The notes under the pieces: model-generated
What the model saw: only the letters and a program-made list of their open reading frames with translations
The model's database searches: none
What the model was told of the DNA's origin: nothing
Shown: piece after piece, positions 43,241-51,930 of the stretch
Numbering within the stretch: position 1 is the stretch's first letter
Layout: every line of letters starts with the position of its first letter
Assembly: GCF_004342025.1 (NCBI RefSeq)
Contig: NZ_SLWN01000009.1
Location: 186,001 to 250,000, forward strand
Reading direction: 5' to 3'
From: Kribbella steppae
GTDB taxonomy: Bacteria > Actinomycetota > Actinomycetes > Propionibacteriales > Kribbellaceae
Length of the DNA stretch: 64,000 nucleotides
Translations under genes and position numbers: made by a program

Positions 43241-43974
43241 TTGTCGCCTCCACGCGTGACTTCGAGTGCCTCGGTCAGGGTGAACGCACCGGCGTACAGA
43301 GCCTTACCCACGATGACGCCCTCGACGCCGTCCTTGACGAGCGTGCTGAGGGCTTTGAGGTCGTCCAGGCTGGAGACACCGCCGGAGGCGACGATCGGCT
43401 TGTCGGTGCGCGCGCACAGATCGCGGTACAGGTCCAGGTTGGGTCCCTGGAGCATGCCGTCCTTGGTCACGTCGGTGACGACGTACCGCTCGCAGCCGGC
43501 CGCTTCCAGCCGCTCGAGCACCTCGTAGAGGTCGCCGCCTTCCTTGGTCCAGCCGCGGGCCGCCAAGGTCCGGCCGCGGACGTCGAGCCCGATCGCGACC
43601 CGGTCGCCGTACTGCCGGATGATCCGGTCGCACCACTCCGGGTCCTCGAGCGCGGCGGTGCCGATGTTGACCCTGCGCGCGCCGGTCGCGAGGGCCGCCT
43701 CGAGCGAGTCGTCGTCGCGGATACCGCCGGACAGCTCGACCTGGACGTCCAGCTTGCCGGTCACGTCCGCGAGCAACTCACGGTTGCTGCCACGACCGAA
43801 CGCGGCGTCCAGATCGACCAGATGAATCCACTCGGCGCCGGCGTCCTGCCAGGCCATCGCCGCGGCCAGCGGATCGCCGTACGACGTCTCGCTGCCGGCC
43901 TCCCCTTGCACCAGCCGGACCGCCTGACCGTCCGCCACATCGACGGCAGGCAGCAGCACCAGGTTCTCAGACAT
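43237..43974 (-). CDS. hisA: HisA / bifunctional PriA isomerase
   Basis: A 245-residue TIM-barrel isomerase acting on ProFAR in histidine synthesis. The acid pair is Asp12 (LLPAVDVADG) and the Asp of VVTDVTKDGM (about 169). Phosphate loops ELSGGIRDDD and ASGGVSSLDD are present. In actinomycetes this protein is often PriA, which also does the TrpF reaction; no trpF is in the window and the TrpC here is single-domain, so PriA activity is likely. The ATG at 43974 is used; the frame to 44043 adds unrelated residues. It is first in the leftward operon that ends with hisF and MarR. Confidence 0.94.
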   Translation of the reverse strand: MSENLVLLPAVDVADGQAVRLVQGEAGSETSYGDPLAAAMAWQDAGAEWIHLVDLDAAFGRGSNRELLADVTGKLDVQVELSGGIRDDDSLEAALATGARRVNIGTAALEDPEWCDRIIRQYGDRVAIGLDVRGRTLAARGWTKEGGDLYEVLERLEAAGCERYVVTDVTKDGMLQGPNLDLYRDLCARTDKPIVASGGVSSLDDLKALSTLVKDGVEGVIVGKALYAGAFTLTEALEVTRGGDK

Positions 43975-44076
43975 GGCCCACACCCTAGATGGCCTCAGTT
44001 CAGCTTTCGTAACCCGCTGCCCCGCTGAGTCGTTGCCTTCCAATCTGTCGCAGCAATACCAGTAGTCCTTCTGGTC

Positions 44077-44580
44077 CTATCCAGTCGGCCGGTCCTCCGC
44101 CGGCCGCGGGCGCCGCTTGAGCAGGCGCACGAGCCGTCTGGCCGAACGCCACCGGGGCGCCTTCATGTCACTCGTCATCGCGGACATCAGCTCCTCGATC
44201 TGCCGACGCATCGCCGACTCGGTGCCCAGCTGCTTCGTCCGCGGGAACTGCTCGCGATCGTCGCCCTTCACATACCAGGGCACACCAGTCTTCTTCATCA
44301 TCGCGTAGATGCCCTTGATGCCCGCCAGCGCCTCGGGCGAGCACAGGATCTCCGCCCGCACGATCAACGGGCTCAGCTCACCCGCGACCTTGTTGGACGT
44401 CAGGGCCCGCTCCGATCCGAGCGCTCCCTGGGCGCGGCGGAGGATCGGGACGAGTTCCACGTACAGGTCGTAGAGCCGGTTCCGGCGCCACTCCTCGTAG
44501 TTTCCGAGCCGCTGGAGGTAGGCACCGACCCACACGCCGGCGAGTGCCAGGAGCGCAGTCAGCACGGTGGTCCAGTCCAT
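44077..44580 (-). CDS. hypothetical single-pass membrane protein
   Basis: A 167-residue protein I do not recognise. One membrane helix (about 4-22) is followed by a helical, basic cytoplasmic part beginning RLGNYEEWRRNRLYDLYVELVPIL and ending in an Arg-rich tail. The pattern of an N-terminal anchor plus helices resembles other actinobacterial one-helix proteins with no known role. The ATG at 44580 is chosen because it puts the hydrophobic segment at the N-terminus. It diverges from the P450 gene with 61 bp between the starts. Confidence 0.6.
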   Translation of the reverse strand: MDWTTVLTALLALAGVWVGAYLQRLGNYEEWRRNRLYDLYVELVPILRRAQGALGSERALTSNKVAGELSPLIVRAEILCSPEALAGIKGIYAMMKKTGVPWYVKGDDREQFPRTKQLGTESAMRRQIEELMSAMTSDMKAPRWRSARRLVRLLKRRPRPAEDRPTG

Positions 44581-44641
44581 GGCCTCAGTGTGCGATTCGG
44601 CGGCGCGCAGCACCACAGGTCCGCACCTAAGCTGGGCGGCG

Positions 44642-45778
44642 ATGATTTCGCTCGAGGAGCTGACCGAAAACCCTCACCCGGCGTTGGCGCGGATCCGGCC
44701 GGTCGGGTGGGTGGACGCGCTGGGCGGCTGGGTGGTGGCGAGCCGGGAGCACGCGATGGCGGTGATGCGCGATCCGGTGACGTTCACGGTCGACGATCCG
44801 CGGTTCTCGACGGCGCAGGTGGTCGGGCCGTCGATGCTGTCGCTGGACGGCGCGGCGCACAAGGCACACCGGGATCCGTTCGAGTCCCCGTTCGGCCTCG
44901 CCGAGACCCGCCGCCGATTCACCCCCGTCGTACAACAGACCGTCGACGACCTGATCGCGGCGATCCAGCCCACGGACGGCGGGCCGCGGCCTGCCACCGT
45001 CGACCTGCGGCGGACGGTGGCCGGGCCGTTGTCCGTGGCCGTGGTGGCCTACTCGCTGGGACTCCCGCCTGCTTCGGCCTCGACGGTGCTGGACTGGTAC
45101 ACCGCGATCTCCGACTCTGTCACGGGCGTCTCGGCCGGACGGCAGGTGACGCCGGAGGGCGCCGAGGCGTTCGCCCAGCTGCACGCACACGTTGCCTTAG
45201 GCATCGATTCCGCCGACTCCCTGATCGCCGCCGCGGCCCGCGCCGGCCTCGGCGTCGACGACGTGGTCGCGAATGCCGCGGTCCTGATGTTCGGCGGGAT
45301 CGAGACCACCGAGGGCATGATCACCAACGCTCTTTGGCATCTGCTCAACGCGCCGGACCAACTGGACCTCGTCCGTGCCGATCCCACGCTGCTGCCCAAC
45401 GCCTTGGAGGAGTCGCTCCGCCTCGAGCCGGCCGCCGCCGTGGTCGATCGCTACGCGACCCGCGACGTCGAACTGGCGGGCGCTTCGATCCACCGTGGCG
45501 ACCTGGTCACCGTCTCCCTGGCCGGCGCCGGCCGCGACCCGGCCGTCTTTCCGTCCCCCGACACGTTCGACGTCCGCCGTACCAACGCCCGCCGTCACCT
45601 GGCCTTCGCCAGCGGTCCGCATATCTGCCTGGGGATGCACCTGACCCGCTTGGAGACCCAGACCGCGGTCAGCGCCATCCTCGACCTGCCGGGACTCCGC
45701 CTCGATCCGGCCTCACCACCCCCTCACGGCCTCGTCTTCCGCAAACCGCCGGCACTCAATGTCAGTTGGGACGCCTGA
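44642..45778 (+). CDS. cytochrome P450
   Basis: A 378-residue P450. The heme loop is FASGPHICLG with the axial Cys329, the ExxR pair is in EESLRLEP, and the I-helix oxygen-activation motif is FGGIETTEG with the usual Thr. A His in LDGAAHKAHRDPF matches the C-helix segment that contacts heme propionates. Bacterial class I P450s of this size hydroxylate small molecules and need separate ferredoxin and reductase, none of which are adjacent. The end overlaps the convergent methyltransferase by 17 bp. Confidence 0.93.
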   Translation: MISLEELTENPHPALARIRPVGWVDALGGWVVASREHAMAVMRDPVTFTVDDPRFSTAQVVGPSMLSLDGAAHKAHRDPFESPFGLAETRRRFTPVVQQTVDDLIAAIQPTDGGPRPATVDLRRTVAGPLSVAVVAYSLGLPPASASTVLDWYTAISDSVTGVSAGRQVTPEGAEAFAQLHAHVALGIDSADSLIAAAARAGLGVDDVVANAAVLMFGGIETTEGMITNALWHLLNAPDQLDLVRADPTLLPNALEESLRLEPAAAVVDRYATRDVELAGASIHRGDLVTVSLAGAGRDPAVFPSPDTFDVRRTNARRHLAFASGPHICLGMHLTRLETQTAVSAILDLPGLRLDPASPPPHGLVFRKPPALNVSWDA

Positions 45779-46523
45779 GCACCAGAATCGCGGCCGGGTA
45801 CACCGGCATGTCCTTGTCCGGCTCCTGATCGGCGTCGGCAGCCAGTTGGGTGAACCCACGCTCGATCTCTGCTTCGGGCAGGTGCTCGAACGTCGACAGC
45901 GCCCTGTGTTTGAGCCGGTCGTAGCTCTCGCGGAGCGTGCGCGGCGGCTCCGTACTCACCCAGACCGGGCCTTCACCCGGCCGCAGCCCGGCTGCCTCGG
46001 CGAGCGCCTTCGACTCGTCGAGCGTGCGGTACATGCCCGCGTCGACCTCTCGGGCGGACGGAAAGTAATCGTACCAGAACAGATCCGGCATCAGGTCGGC
46101 GAACTGGCTGCGCAGGAACGCCGCTCCCCCGGGTTTCAGCACCCTGTGGACCTCCTGCAGTGCCTTCAACTGGTCCCGGAAGTGGTGGAACGACAGGAAC
46201 ATCAGCACCCCGTCAACCGATGCCTCAGGCAACGGAATCTTCTCGGCGCTCCCTCGCAGGTAGGTCACGGCCTGGTGCGCCGCGCTGGTTTCGGCGATCT
46301 CCCGCATCCGGTCCGACGGCTCCACGCCGTACACCGGTCCGCCGAACTCCTCGGCCAGCCCTGGCGTGAGCCGGCCGGTCCCGCTGCCGAGGTCGAGGAT
46401 CGTCAGCGGCCGCTCCTCCGGCAGGTACGCCTGGATGGCGGCGGTCCACCGCTGTACCTCGTCCACGGTCATCTCACGTCCCGCGGCGTACACGCTGCTT
46501 AACCGTCCGTTGTAGTCGACCAT
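45762..46523 (-). CDS. class I SAM-dependent methyltransferase
   Basis: A 253-residue methyltransferase. Motif I is LDLGSGTGRLTPGLAEEFG (about 43-61), the acidic loop at the end of strand 2 is GVEPSDRM, and motif IV/post-motif is VDGVLMFLSFHHFRD. The HH may help catalysis. The substrate is unknown; the fold resembles the Methyltransf_11/UbiE group. It runs against the P450 gene and starts 53 bp from the GAF gene. Confidence 0.88.
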   Translation of the reverse strand: MVDYNGRLSSVYAAGREMTVDEVQRWTAAIQAYLPEERPLTILDLGSGTGRLTPGLAEEFGGPVYGVEPSDRMREIAETSAAHQAVTYLRGSAEKIPLPEASVDGVLMFLSFHHFRDQLKALQEVHRVLKPGGAAFLRSQFADLMPDLFWYDYFPSAREVDAGMYRTLDESKALAEAAGLRPGEGPVWVSTEPPRTLRESYDRLKHRALSTFEHLPEAEIERGFTQLAADADQEPDKDMPVYPAAILVLRRPN

Positions 46524-46576
46524 GATCCGGACCCTAGTACTGGCGCAGTTCGCTTGGCGCGCCGCACAATGACCGC

Positions 46577-47053
46577 ATGACGAACCTGGCGGCCGCGCAA
46601 ACCCTGGCCGAGGTCGGCGAGATCGTCCGGGTCGAGGCCCGGCGGCTCACCGGTGCGCAGGGAGCGACCTTCGTGCTCCGCGAGCAGGACCGCTGCTTCT
46701 ACGCCGACGAGGACGCGATCGCGCCGCTGTGGAAGGGCCAGCGGTTCCCGATCACCTCCTGTATCAGCGGCTGGGCGATGCAGCATGACGAGACCGCCGT
46801 CGTCCCCAACATCGAGCTCGACAAGCGCATCCCGCTCGAGGCGTACATGCCCACCTTCGTCCGCAGCCTGCTGATGGTCCCGGTCGGCTCCCCGACCCCG
46901 ACCGCCGCCATCGGCGCCTACTGGTCCCGTCACCACCACGCCACCAAGCGTCAGATCGACGACCTCCAACGCTTGGCGGGGCGCACCGCCGAAGCAATCC
47001 GCCGCATCGGCCTGGCCGATGCCCCATGGGCCCCGACCTTCAGCAACGGGTGA
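46577..47053 (+). CDS. stand-alone GAF-domain protein
   Basis: A 158-residue protein made almost entirely of one GAF domain. It shows GATFVLREQDRCFYADEDAIAPLW and FPITSCISGWAMQHDETAVVPNI, with a central Cys in the TSCISGW loop where some GAF domains bind a chromophore, heme or redox ligand. No output domain is fused, so it may work with a separate kinase or regulator. Confidence 0.8.
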   Translation: MTNLAAAQTLAEVGEIVRVEARRLTGAQGATFVLREQDRCFYADEDAIAPLWKGQRFPITSCISGWAMQHDETAVVPNIELDKRIPLEAYMPTFVRSLLMVPVGSPTPTAAIGAYWSRHHHATKRQIDDLQRLAGRTAEAIRRIGLADAPWAPTFSNG

Positions 47054-47060
47054 GCCGGCC

Positions 47061-47837
47061 TCAGCCCCAGAAGACGTCGTAGGCGAGGCGGAGGATGAGG
47101 GCGGAGACGACGACCAGGAAGATGACGCGGACGAAGCGGCTGCCGCGCGCCACCGCGGTGCGGGCGCCGAGCAGGCCGCCGAGCATGTTGGCGGCGCCCA
47201 TGATCAGGCCGAGGATCCAGAGTGGGGCGCCGTTGAAGGCGAAGATGATGATGGCACCCAGGTTGGTGGCGACGTTGGCGATCTTCGCCTTCGCGCTGGC
47301 CTGCAGGAAGTTGTAACCGAGGAACCCGACCAGCGCGAAGATCAGGAACGATCCGGTGCCCGGCCCGACCGCACCGTCGTAGAAGCCGATCAGTACGCCG
47401 ACCACACTCGCCGCGACGTAATGGTCCCGGCCGTCGAACCGCAACGCCGTGCGAGCACCGAGCGACGGCTTCATCGCGGTGTAGATCGCGACCCCGATCA
47501 GCAGCACCAGCACGATCGGCTTGAACCAGGACATCGGGATCTTCGTCGCCACCAGCGCCCCCGCGGCCGACCCGAGTCCGGCCAGGATCGCCAGCGGGAC
47601 GACGGTCCGGCGATCGGGCCGGACCTTCACCCCGAACGTCACCGCGCTGGTCGTCGTACCGCACAAGGACGAGATCTTGTTCGTCGACAGGATCTGCGCC
47701 GGGGTCGCGCCCGGGAGCCCCAGCAGCATCGCCGGCAGCTGGATCAGCCCGCCACCCCCGACCACGGCGTCGATCCAGCCGGCCGAGAAGGCCGCGATCA
47801 CCAGGAAGACCAGGGTCCACACAGAGACGTCAGGCAC
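47061..47837 (-). CDS. TauE/SafE (TSUP) family anion permease
   Basis: A 258-residue membrane protein with about eight helices. The TSUP signatures GWIDAVVGGGGLIQLPAML (about 20-38) and ATPAQILSTNKISSLCGT (about 44-61) are present, and the second half repeats the pattern (GFYDGAVGPGTGSFLIFALV). The family moves sulfite, sulfonates or related anions. It has no sulfur-metabolism neighbours here. Confidence 0.88.
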   Translation of the reverse strand: MPDVSVWTLVFLVIAAFSAGWIDAVVGGGGLIQLPAMLLGLPGATPAQILSTNKISSLCGTTTSAVTFGVKVRPDRRTVVPLAILAGLGSAAGALVATKIPMSWFKPIVLVLLIGVAIYTAMKPSLGARTALRFDGRDHYVAASVVGVLIGFYDGAVGPGTGSFLIFALVGFLGYNFLQASAKAKIANVATNLGAIIIFAFNGAPLWILGLIMGAANMLGGLLGARTAVARGSRFVRVIFLVVVSALILRLAYDVFWG

Positions 47838-47955
47838 AGCGCCACCGCGGTCGAGAAGTTGTCACGAACCGATGATCAGGTAAGGGCATACTCTCGCTCA
47901 ACCCTTACAGCGGGGAATGAGAGACAAACCACGGCGGCGGTGCGACAGTGGGCGG

Positions 47956-48759
47956 ATGGCGTCCTCGATCCTGCCACCGGAAGGCGAATCGCTCGCCACC
48001 GGCTGGGAACCGGACCTCACCCCGACGGACTCGCTCGTCCGGCAGGCGGTCCTCGCGCACGCGTCCTGGGCGACCGACGCCGCCCGCCGGGCCGGCAAGC
48101 CTTGGTACGACGGTGACGCCTGGGCCGGCGGCTTCCTCGGCGACCGCGGACCGCTGACGAACTGGGTCGTGCAGAAACAACCGGTCGACCCGGCGGACGT
48201 GATCCTCGAAGTCGCGCGGCACCTGCCGAACAACGTGCCGTACCTGTACCTCATCCCGTGGCCGACCCGCGATCTCCGCGAACACGGCCTCGCCCTCGCC
48301 GGCCATCCCCCACTCATGCTGCGCTTTCCCGACGCCGCGACCACCCCGCCGGTCACCGACCTCGAGATCCGCGAGGTCACCGACGAAGCCGATCTCGCCG
48401 ACGCCGAACGCGTCCTGATCGAGGGCTACCCGCTCCCCGAGCTCCAACCCTTCCAGCCTGCCGCCCTCTACAACGCGACCTTCTTCGGCGGCCCGTCCAC
48501 CGTCTGGGTCGGGTACGACGGCGACGTACCGCTCGCCACCGCGACCGCCCACAACGCCGCCGGCATCACCGTCGTCGAGAACGTCGCCGTGATGCCCGCC
48601 GCCCGAGGCCGACGCGCCGGCGCAGCCCTCACCTGGACCGCCACCACCCACCACCCCACCCAGCCGGCAGCCCTCATAGCCTCCGACGCCGGCCAACCCG
48701 TCTACGAACGCCTCAACTACCACCGCCTAGAACGCTGGACCGTCTGGATCCGCCCGTAA
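47956..48759 (+). CDS. GNAT-family N-acetyltransferase
   Basis: A 267-residue protein whose C-terminal half is a GNAT domain: ENVAVMPAARGRRAGAALTWTAT is the strand-loop-helix that binds acetyl-CoA, followed by ALIASDAGQPVYERLNYHRL. The N-terminal 130 residues are of unknown fold. The ATG at 47956 is preceded by GGCGG rather than a clear ribosome site. The stop faces the Abi-like gene with a 1-bp gap. Confidence 0.78.
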   Translation: MASSILPPEGESLATGWEPDLTPTDSLVRQAVLAHASWATDAARRAGKPWYDGDAWAGGFLGDRGPLTNWVVQKQPVDPADVILEVARHLPNNVPYLYLIPWPTRDLREHGLALAGHPPLMLRFPDAATTPPVTDLEIREVTDEADLADAERVLIEGYPLPELQPFQPAALYNATFFGGPSTVWVGYDGDVPLATATAHNAAGITVVENVAVMPAARGRRAGAALTWTATTHHPTQPAALIASDAGQPVYERLNYHRLERWTVWIRP

Positions 48760-48760
48760 C

Positions 48761-49450
48761 CTACGGCCGCGCCAGCAAAAGTCCCGGTACGTCGGACGTC
48801 GCTGCCACATACGCCCCGAGCTCCGGATCAAGCAGACCAGCCAGCGCACTGACCTTCGCGGCTTCCCGCGGCAGGTTTTCGCCGATGAGCGGTTCGTGAT
48901 GTGCCACCCGGTTGCGCAGCCTGTTGAGCGTCGCAACCCTGCTGTCGACATCACGCTTGCGATTGGTCCCGGGCGGATAGGCACGGTGCAGGAACGGCAC
49001 CCAAACCGTCTTCTCGTGCGCAGACGAACTGAGGAAGCGCCAGAACCCGAAGGTCAGCTCGGCGATCACCTTCCCCGGCGGACCATCGGGCCCGACCCGC
49101 GCGCAGGCCTCCTCGAGCTGCGCCCGCTGCTGACGGTTGATATCCACCGGCTCGCCGTCGCGCATGCGGTACACCGGTCGAAACAGCGTCGCCGCGGAGC
49201 GCGTCCAGTGATCCGGCGTACCTGACCAGTAGTGCTCGATGACCTCGGCATAGGCGTTGCGCAGGCCGATCTCGACATGGCCGAGATCTCTCATCAACGC
49301 CGCGCTGATCTTGGCATTCCACTCGTAGAGCTGGAGCGCGCGCTGCAGATCGCAGTCGGTCGCGGTGCGGTACTTCGCTAGGCGTGCCGGACTCAGCCAG
49401 CGTTGCACCCATGGACCGGCCGGTGGCGGCAGCGGCGCGACGGGCTCCAC
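48761..49450 (-). CDS. Abi-like protein with HEPN RNase motif
   Basis: A 229-residue protein resembling the Abi_2 (AbiD/AbiF) abortive-infection family. It begins WLSPARLAKYRTATDCDLQRALQLYEWN, continues ALMRDLGHVEIGLRNAYAEVIEHYW, and carries the HEPN ribonuclease motif R-x4-H as RNRVAHHE (Arg179, His184). HEPN Abi proteins cleave RNA when phage infects and stop growth. No antitoxin gene is adjacent. The GTG start has AGGAGG 6 nt upstream, and a small hairpin (GCTTCC-GAT-GGAAGC, 49474-49488) lies before it. Defence role is inferred from family. Confidence 0.75.
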   Translation of the reverse strand: MEPVAPLPPPAGPWVQRWLSPARLAKYRTATDCDLQRALQLYEWNAKISAALMRDLGHVEIGLRNAYAEVIEHYWSGTPDHWTRSAATLFRPVYRMRDGEPVDINRQQRAQLEEACARVGPDGPPGKVIAELTFGFWRFLSSSAHEKTVWVPFLHRAYPPGTNRKRDVDSRVATLNRLRNRVAHHEPLIGENLPREAAKVSALAGLLDPELGAYVAATSDVPGLLLARP

Positions 49451-49473
49451 GAGTGCCTCCTCGTCGGTGGTAA

Positions 49474-49488
49474 GCTTCCGATGGAAGC
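49474..49488 (-). promoter_or_regulatory. small hairpin or operator upstream of the Abi-like gene
   Basis: Perfect 6-bp arms GCTTCC / GGAAGC with a 3-nt loop, 23 bp upstream of the GTG start. It may fold in the leader RNA near the ribosome site or bind a regulator. The remaining DNA up to proS (49489-49607) shows no gene. Confidence 0.35.
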
Positions 49489-49607
49489 CCCGGTGGACCG
49501 CTGACTTAGGTCATGTCGCCGGGGCCACGACCTTTCTGGACCTGTTTCTGGGCATGCGCATCCGCGGCAGATCAGGCGAATACAGGCCCGGGCCCAACCA
49601 GGTGGAT

Positions 49608-49642
49608 GAGCCGGCCCTCAGCTACTCGCTGAAGGCCGGCTC
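49608..49642 (-). terminator. proS terminator
   Basis: GAGCCGGCC (49608-49616) pairs with GGCCGGCTC (49634-49642), and inside them TCAGC (49618-49622) pairs with GCTGA (49628-49632) around a 5-nt loop; one mismatch separates the two helices. It lies 4 bp beyond the proS stop. Confidence 0.85.
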
Positions 49643-49646
49643 TCGC

Positions 49647-51410
49647 TCACGAGCGGACGACCGTGACCAGGTGGTCGGCTACGTCGGCTAGGGGGACGTC
49701 GGTGCGGGTGCCGGAGCGGCGGTCTTTGACCTCGATGGTGCCGTCGACGAGACCCTTGCCTACAACGGCGATGGTGGGGACGCCGATGAGTTCGGCGTCC
49801 TTGAACTTGACGCCTGGGGAGACCTTCTCGCGGTCGTCGTAGATGACACTCAGGCCGCGGGACTCCAGCTCGGCGGCCAGTTCGGCGGCCTTCTCGAACA
49901 CCTCGGCGTCCTTGCCGGTGGCAACGAGGTGGACGTCGGCCGGCGCGATCTCGCGGGGCCAGACCAGGCCGAACTCGTCGTGGTTGCCTTCGGCGATGGC
50001 GGCCACCGCGCGGGTGACGCCGACACCATAGGAGCCCATGGTGACGGTGACGAGCTTGCCGTTCTGGTCCAGCACCTTCAGGTCCAGCGCGTCGGCGTAC
50101 TTCCGGCCGAGCTGGAAGATGTGGCCCATCTCGATCCCGCGCGCCGACGCCAGCGGACCCGAACCGTCGGGCGCCTCGTCGCCGTCGCGCACCTCCGCGG
50201 CCTGGATCGTGCCGTCGGCGGTGAAGTCGCGACCGTACACCAGGTTCATCACGTGGAAGCCGGACTTGTCCGCACCCGTCACCCACGCCGACCCCTCGGC
50301 GATCCGGGGGTCGAGCAGGTAGCGGATCCCGGAGGTGTTCTCCGAGCCGAGCACGCCGGGACCGATGTAGCCCTTCGCCAGCGAGGGGAACTTCTCGAAG
50401 TCCGACTCCTCGAACGCGACCACCTCGGCGGGCTCCACCTGCGCACCCAGCCGCTTCTCGTCGATCGCCCGATCGCCGGAGACGCCGATCGCCAGCGGCT
50501 CGCGGGTGCCGTCGGGGTGCACCAGCATGACGAGCACGTTCTTCAGCGTGTCCGCCGCGATCCACTCGCGACCGTCGGTCCGGGCGTGCTTCGCGTTCAT
50601 CGCGTCCACGAGCGTGTCGATCGTGGGCGTGTCCGGGGTGTCGACGACCTCGGCCGCGGGCACACCGGAAGCGTCCACGGGCTCCGACTGCGGAACCACG
50701 ACCGCCTCGACGTTGGCGGCGTACCCACCGGGCGAACGGACGAAGGTGTCTTCACCGTTCTCCGCGATGGCCAGGAACTCCTCCGACCGCGAACCGCCCA
50801 TCGCACCGGACATCGCCTTGACGATCACGTAGTCGAAGCCGAGCCGGTCGAAGATGTTGATGTACGCCTGCCGGTGCAGCTCGTACGACGCCGCCAGCCC
50901 GTCGTCGTCGATGTCGAACGAGTACGAGTCCTTCATCACGAACTCGCGCCCGCGCAGCACGCCGGCCCGCGGCCGCGCCTCGTCGCGGTACTTGTTCTGG
51001 ATCTGGTAGATCGACAGCGGCAGGTCCTTGTACGACGAGTAGAGCTCCTTCACGACGAGCGTGAACATCTCCTCGTGCGTCGGCCCGAGCAGCATGTCGG
51101 CGCCCTTGCGATCCTTCAGCCGGAAGATGTTCGGCCCGTACTCGGTCCAGCGGCCGGTCGCCTCGTAGGGCTCCCGGGGCAACAGCGCGGGAAACACCAG
51201 CTCCTGCGCGCCGATCGCGTCCATCTCCTCGCGGACGATCCGCTCGACGTTGCGCAACACTCGCAGGCCCAGCGGCAGCCAGGTGTAGATACCGGGCGCG
51301 GTCCGCCGGATGTAGCCGGCGCGGACGAGCAGCTTGTGGCTCGGGACCTCCGCGTCCGCCGGATCCTCGCGAAGGGTGCGGAGGAACATCGACGACATAC
51401 GCAGAATCAC
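49647..51410 (-). CDS. proS: prolyl-tRNA synthetase
   Basis: ProS (587 aa) charges tRNA-Pro. The N-terminus RMSSMFLRTLREDPADAEVP, class II motif 1 region (YIRRTAPGIYTWLPLGLRVL), motif 2 (RDEARPRAGVLRGREFVMKD) and motif 3 (GVGVTRAVAAIAE) are all present, with an inserted editing domain (about 230-400) as in the long bacterial type. I choose GTG at 51410, giving V-I-L-R-M-S-S as in relatives, with GGAG upstream. In actinomycetes it often follows the ispG/GNAT block, which here lies several kb to the right. Confidence 0.96.
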   Translation of the reverse strand: MILRMSSMFLRTLREDPADAEVPSHKLLVRAGYIRRTAPGIYTWLPLGLRVLRNVERIVREEMDAIGAQELVFPALLPREPYEATGRWTEYGPNIFRLKDRKGADMLLGPTHEEMFTLVVKELYSSYKDLPLSIYQIQNKYRDEARPRAGVLRGREFVMKDSYSFDIDDDGLAASYELHRQAYINIFDRLGFDYVIVKAMSGAMGGSRSEEFLAIAENGEDTFVRSPGGYAANVEAVVVPQSEPVDASGVPAAEVVDTPDTPTIDTLVDAMNAKHARTDGREWIAADTLKNVLVMLVHPDGTREPLAIGVSGDRAIDEKRLGAQVEPAEVVAFEESDFEKFPSLAKGYIGPGVLGSENTSGIRYLLDPRIAEGSAWVTGADKSGFHVMNLVYGRDFTADGTIQAAEVRDGDEAPDGSGPLASARGIEMGHIFQLGRKYADALDLKVLDQNGKLVTVTMGSYGVGVTRAVAAIAEGNHDEFGLVWPREIAPADVHLVATGKDAEVFEKAAELAAELESRGLSVIYDDREKVSPGVKFKDAELIGVPTIAVVGKGLVDGTIEVKDRRSGTRTDVPLADVADHLVTVVRS

Positions 51411-51536
51411 GGGAGTCTCCAAAAGCCTGAGAAAAGATGGCTGAAACAACGGACGTCACAGAGGATATCCGCCCCGCGGGCATGCTCTCACCACGTTATC
51501 CACAGGTCCGCAGCGAAAAAGCCCGCGCGACCAGGC

Positions 51537-51908
51537 TCAGCGACCCTCGCGCGACGCCCGCAGCGCGGCCCGGATCAGCGGGAGCTGCAGCGGCAACCGC
51601 GCGAACGCGATCGCCCGCGCGGTCGGCGATCCCTTCCGGTTGAGGTCCATCGCCATCTGCACATTGGCCGGGAAAATCGCCACCAGCAAGGCCGCACTGA
51701 CCAATCCGGCCGCCCGCCGCGTCCGCGGATGCAGCAGTCCGGCCGCACACGCCAGCTCGGCCACGCCGGACGCGTAGACGAGTTCCTTCTTCCGCGGCAG
51801 CGCCCGCGGCACGATCTGCTCGAACGGCTCCGGTTTCACGAAATGCAGTGACCCCAGTACCCCGAACAGCACGGCCAGACCGGTGGTACTCCTGCTCCGC
51901 GACGTCAT
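51537..51908 (-). CDS. DoxX-like small membrane protein
   Basis: A 123-residue protein with four predicted helices. LFGVLGSLHFVKPEPFEQIVPRALPRKKELVYASGVAEL is the DoxX-type first half (conserved His-F and Pro-rich loop), then a lumenal loop and RLPLQLPLIRAAL at the end. Family function is unsettled. ATG at 51908 is my choice; another in-frame ATG lies at 51920. Its start sits 22 bp beyond the M14 peptidase stop, so both may be co-transcribed. Confidence 0.72.
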   Translation of the reverse strand: MTSRSRSTTGLAVLFGVLGSLHFVKPEPFEQIVPRALPRKKELVYASGVAELACAAGLLHPRTRRAAGLVSAALLVAIFPANVQMAMDLNRKGSPTARAIAFARLPLQLPLIRAALRASREGR

Positions 51909-51930
51909 GCCACGGAGCATAGCGGAGTTG

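Noticed and set aside
49489..49607. Possible tRNA or small RNA between the Abi-like gene and proS
   Set aside because: No cloverleaf or T-loop sequence is visible; partial GC-rich repeats do not pair well.
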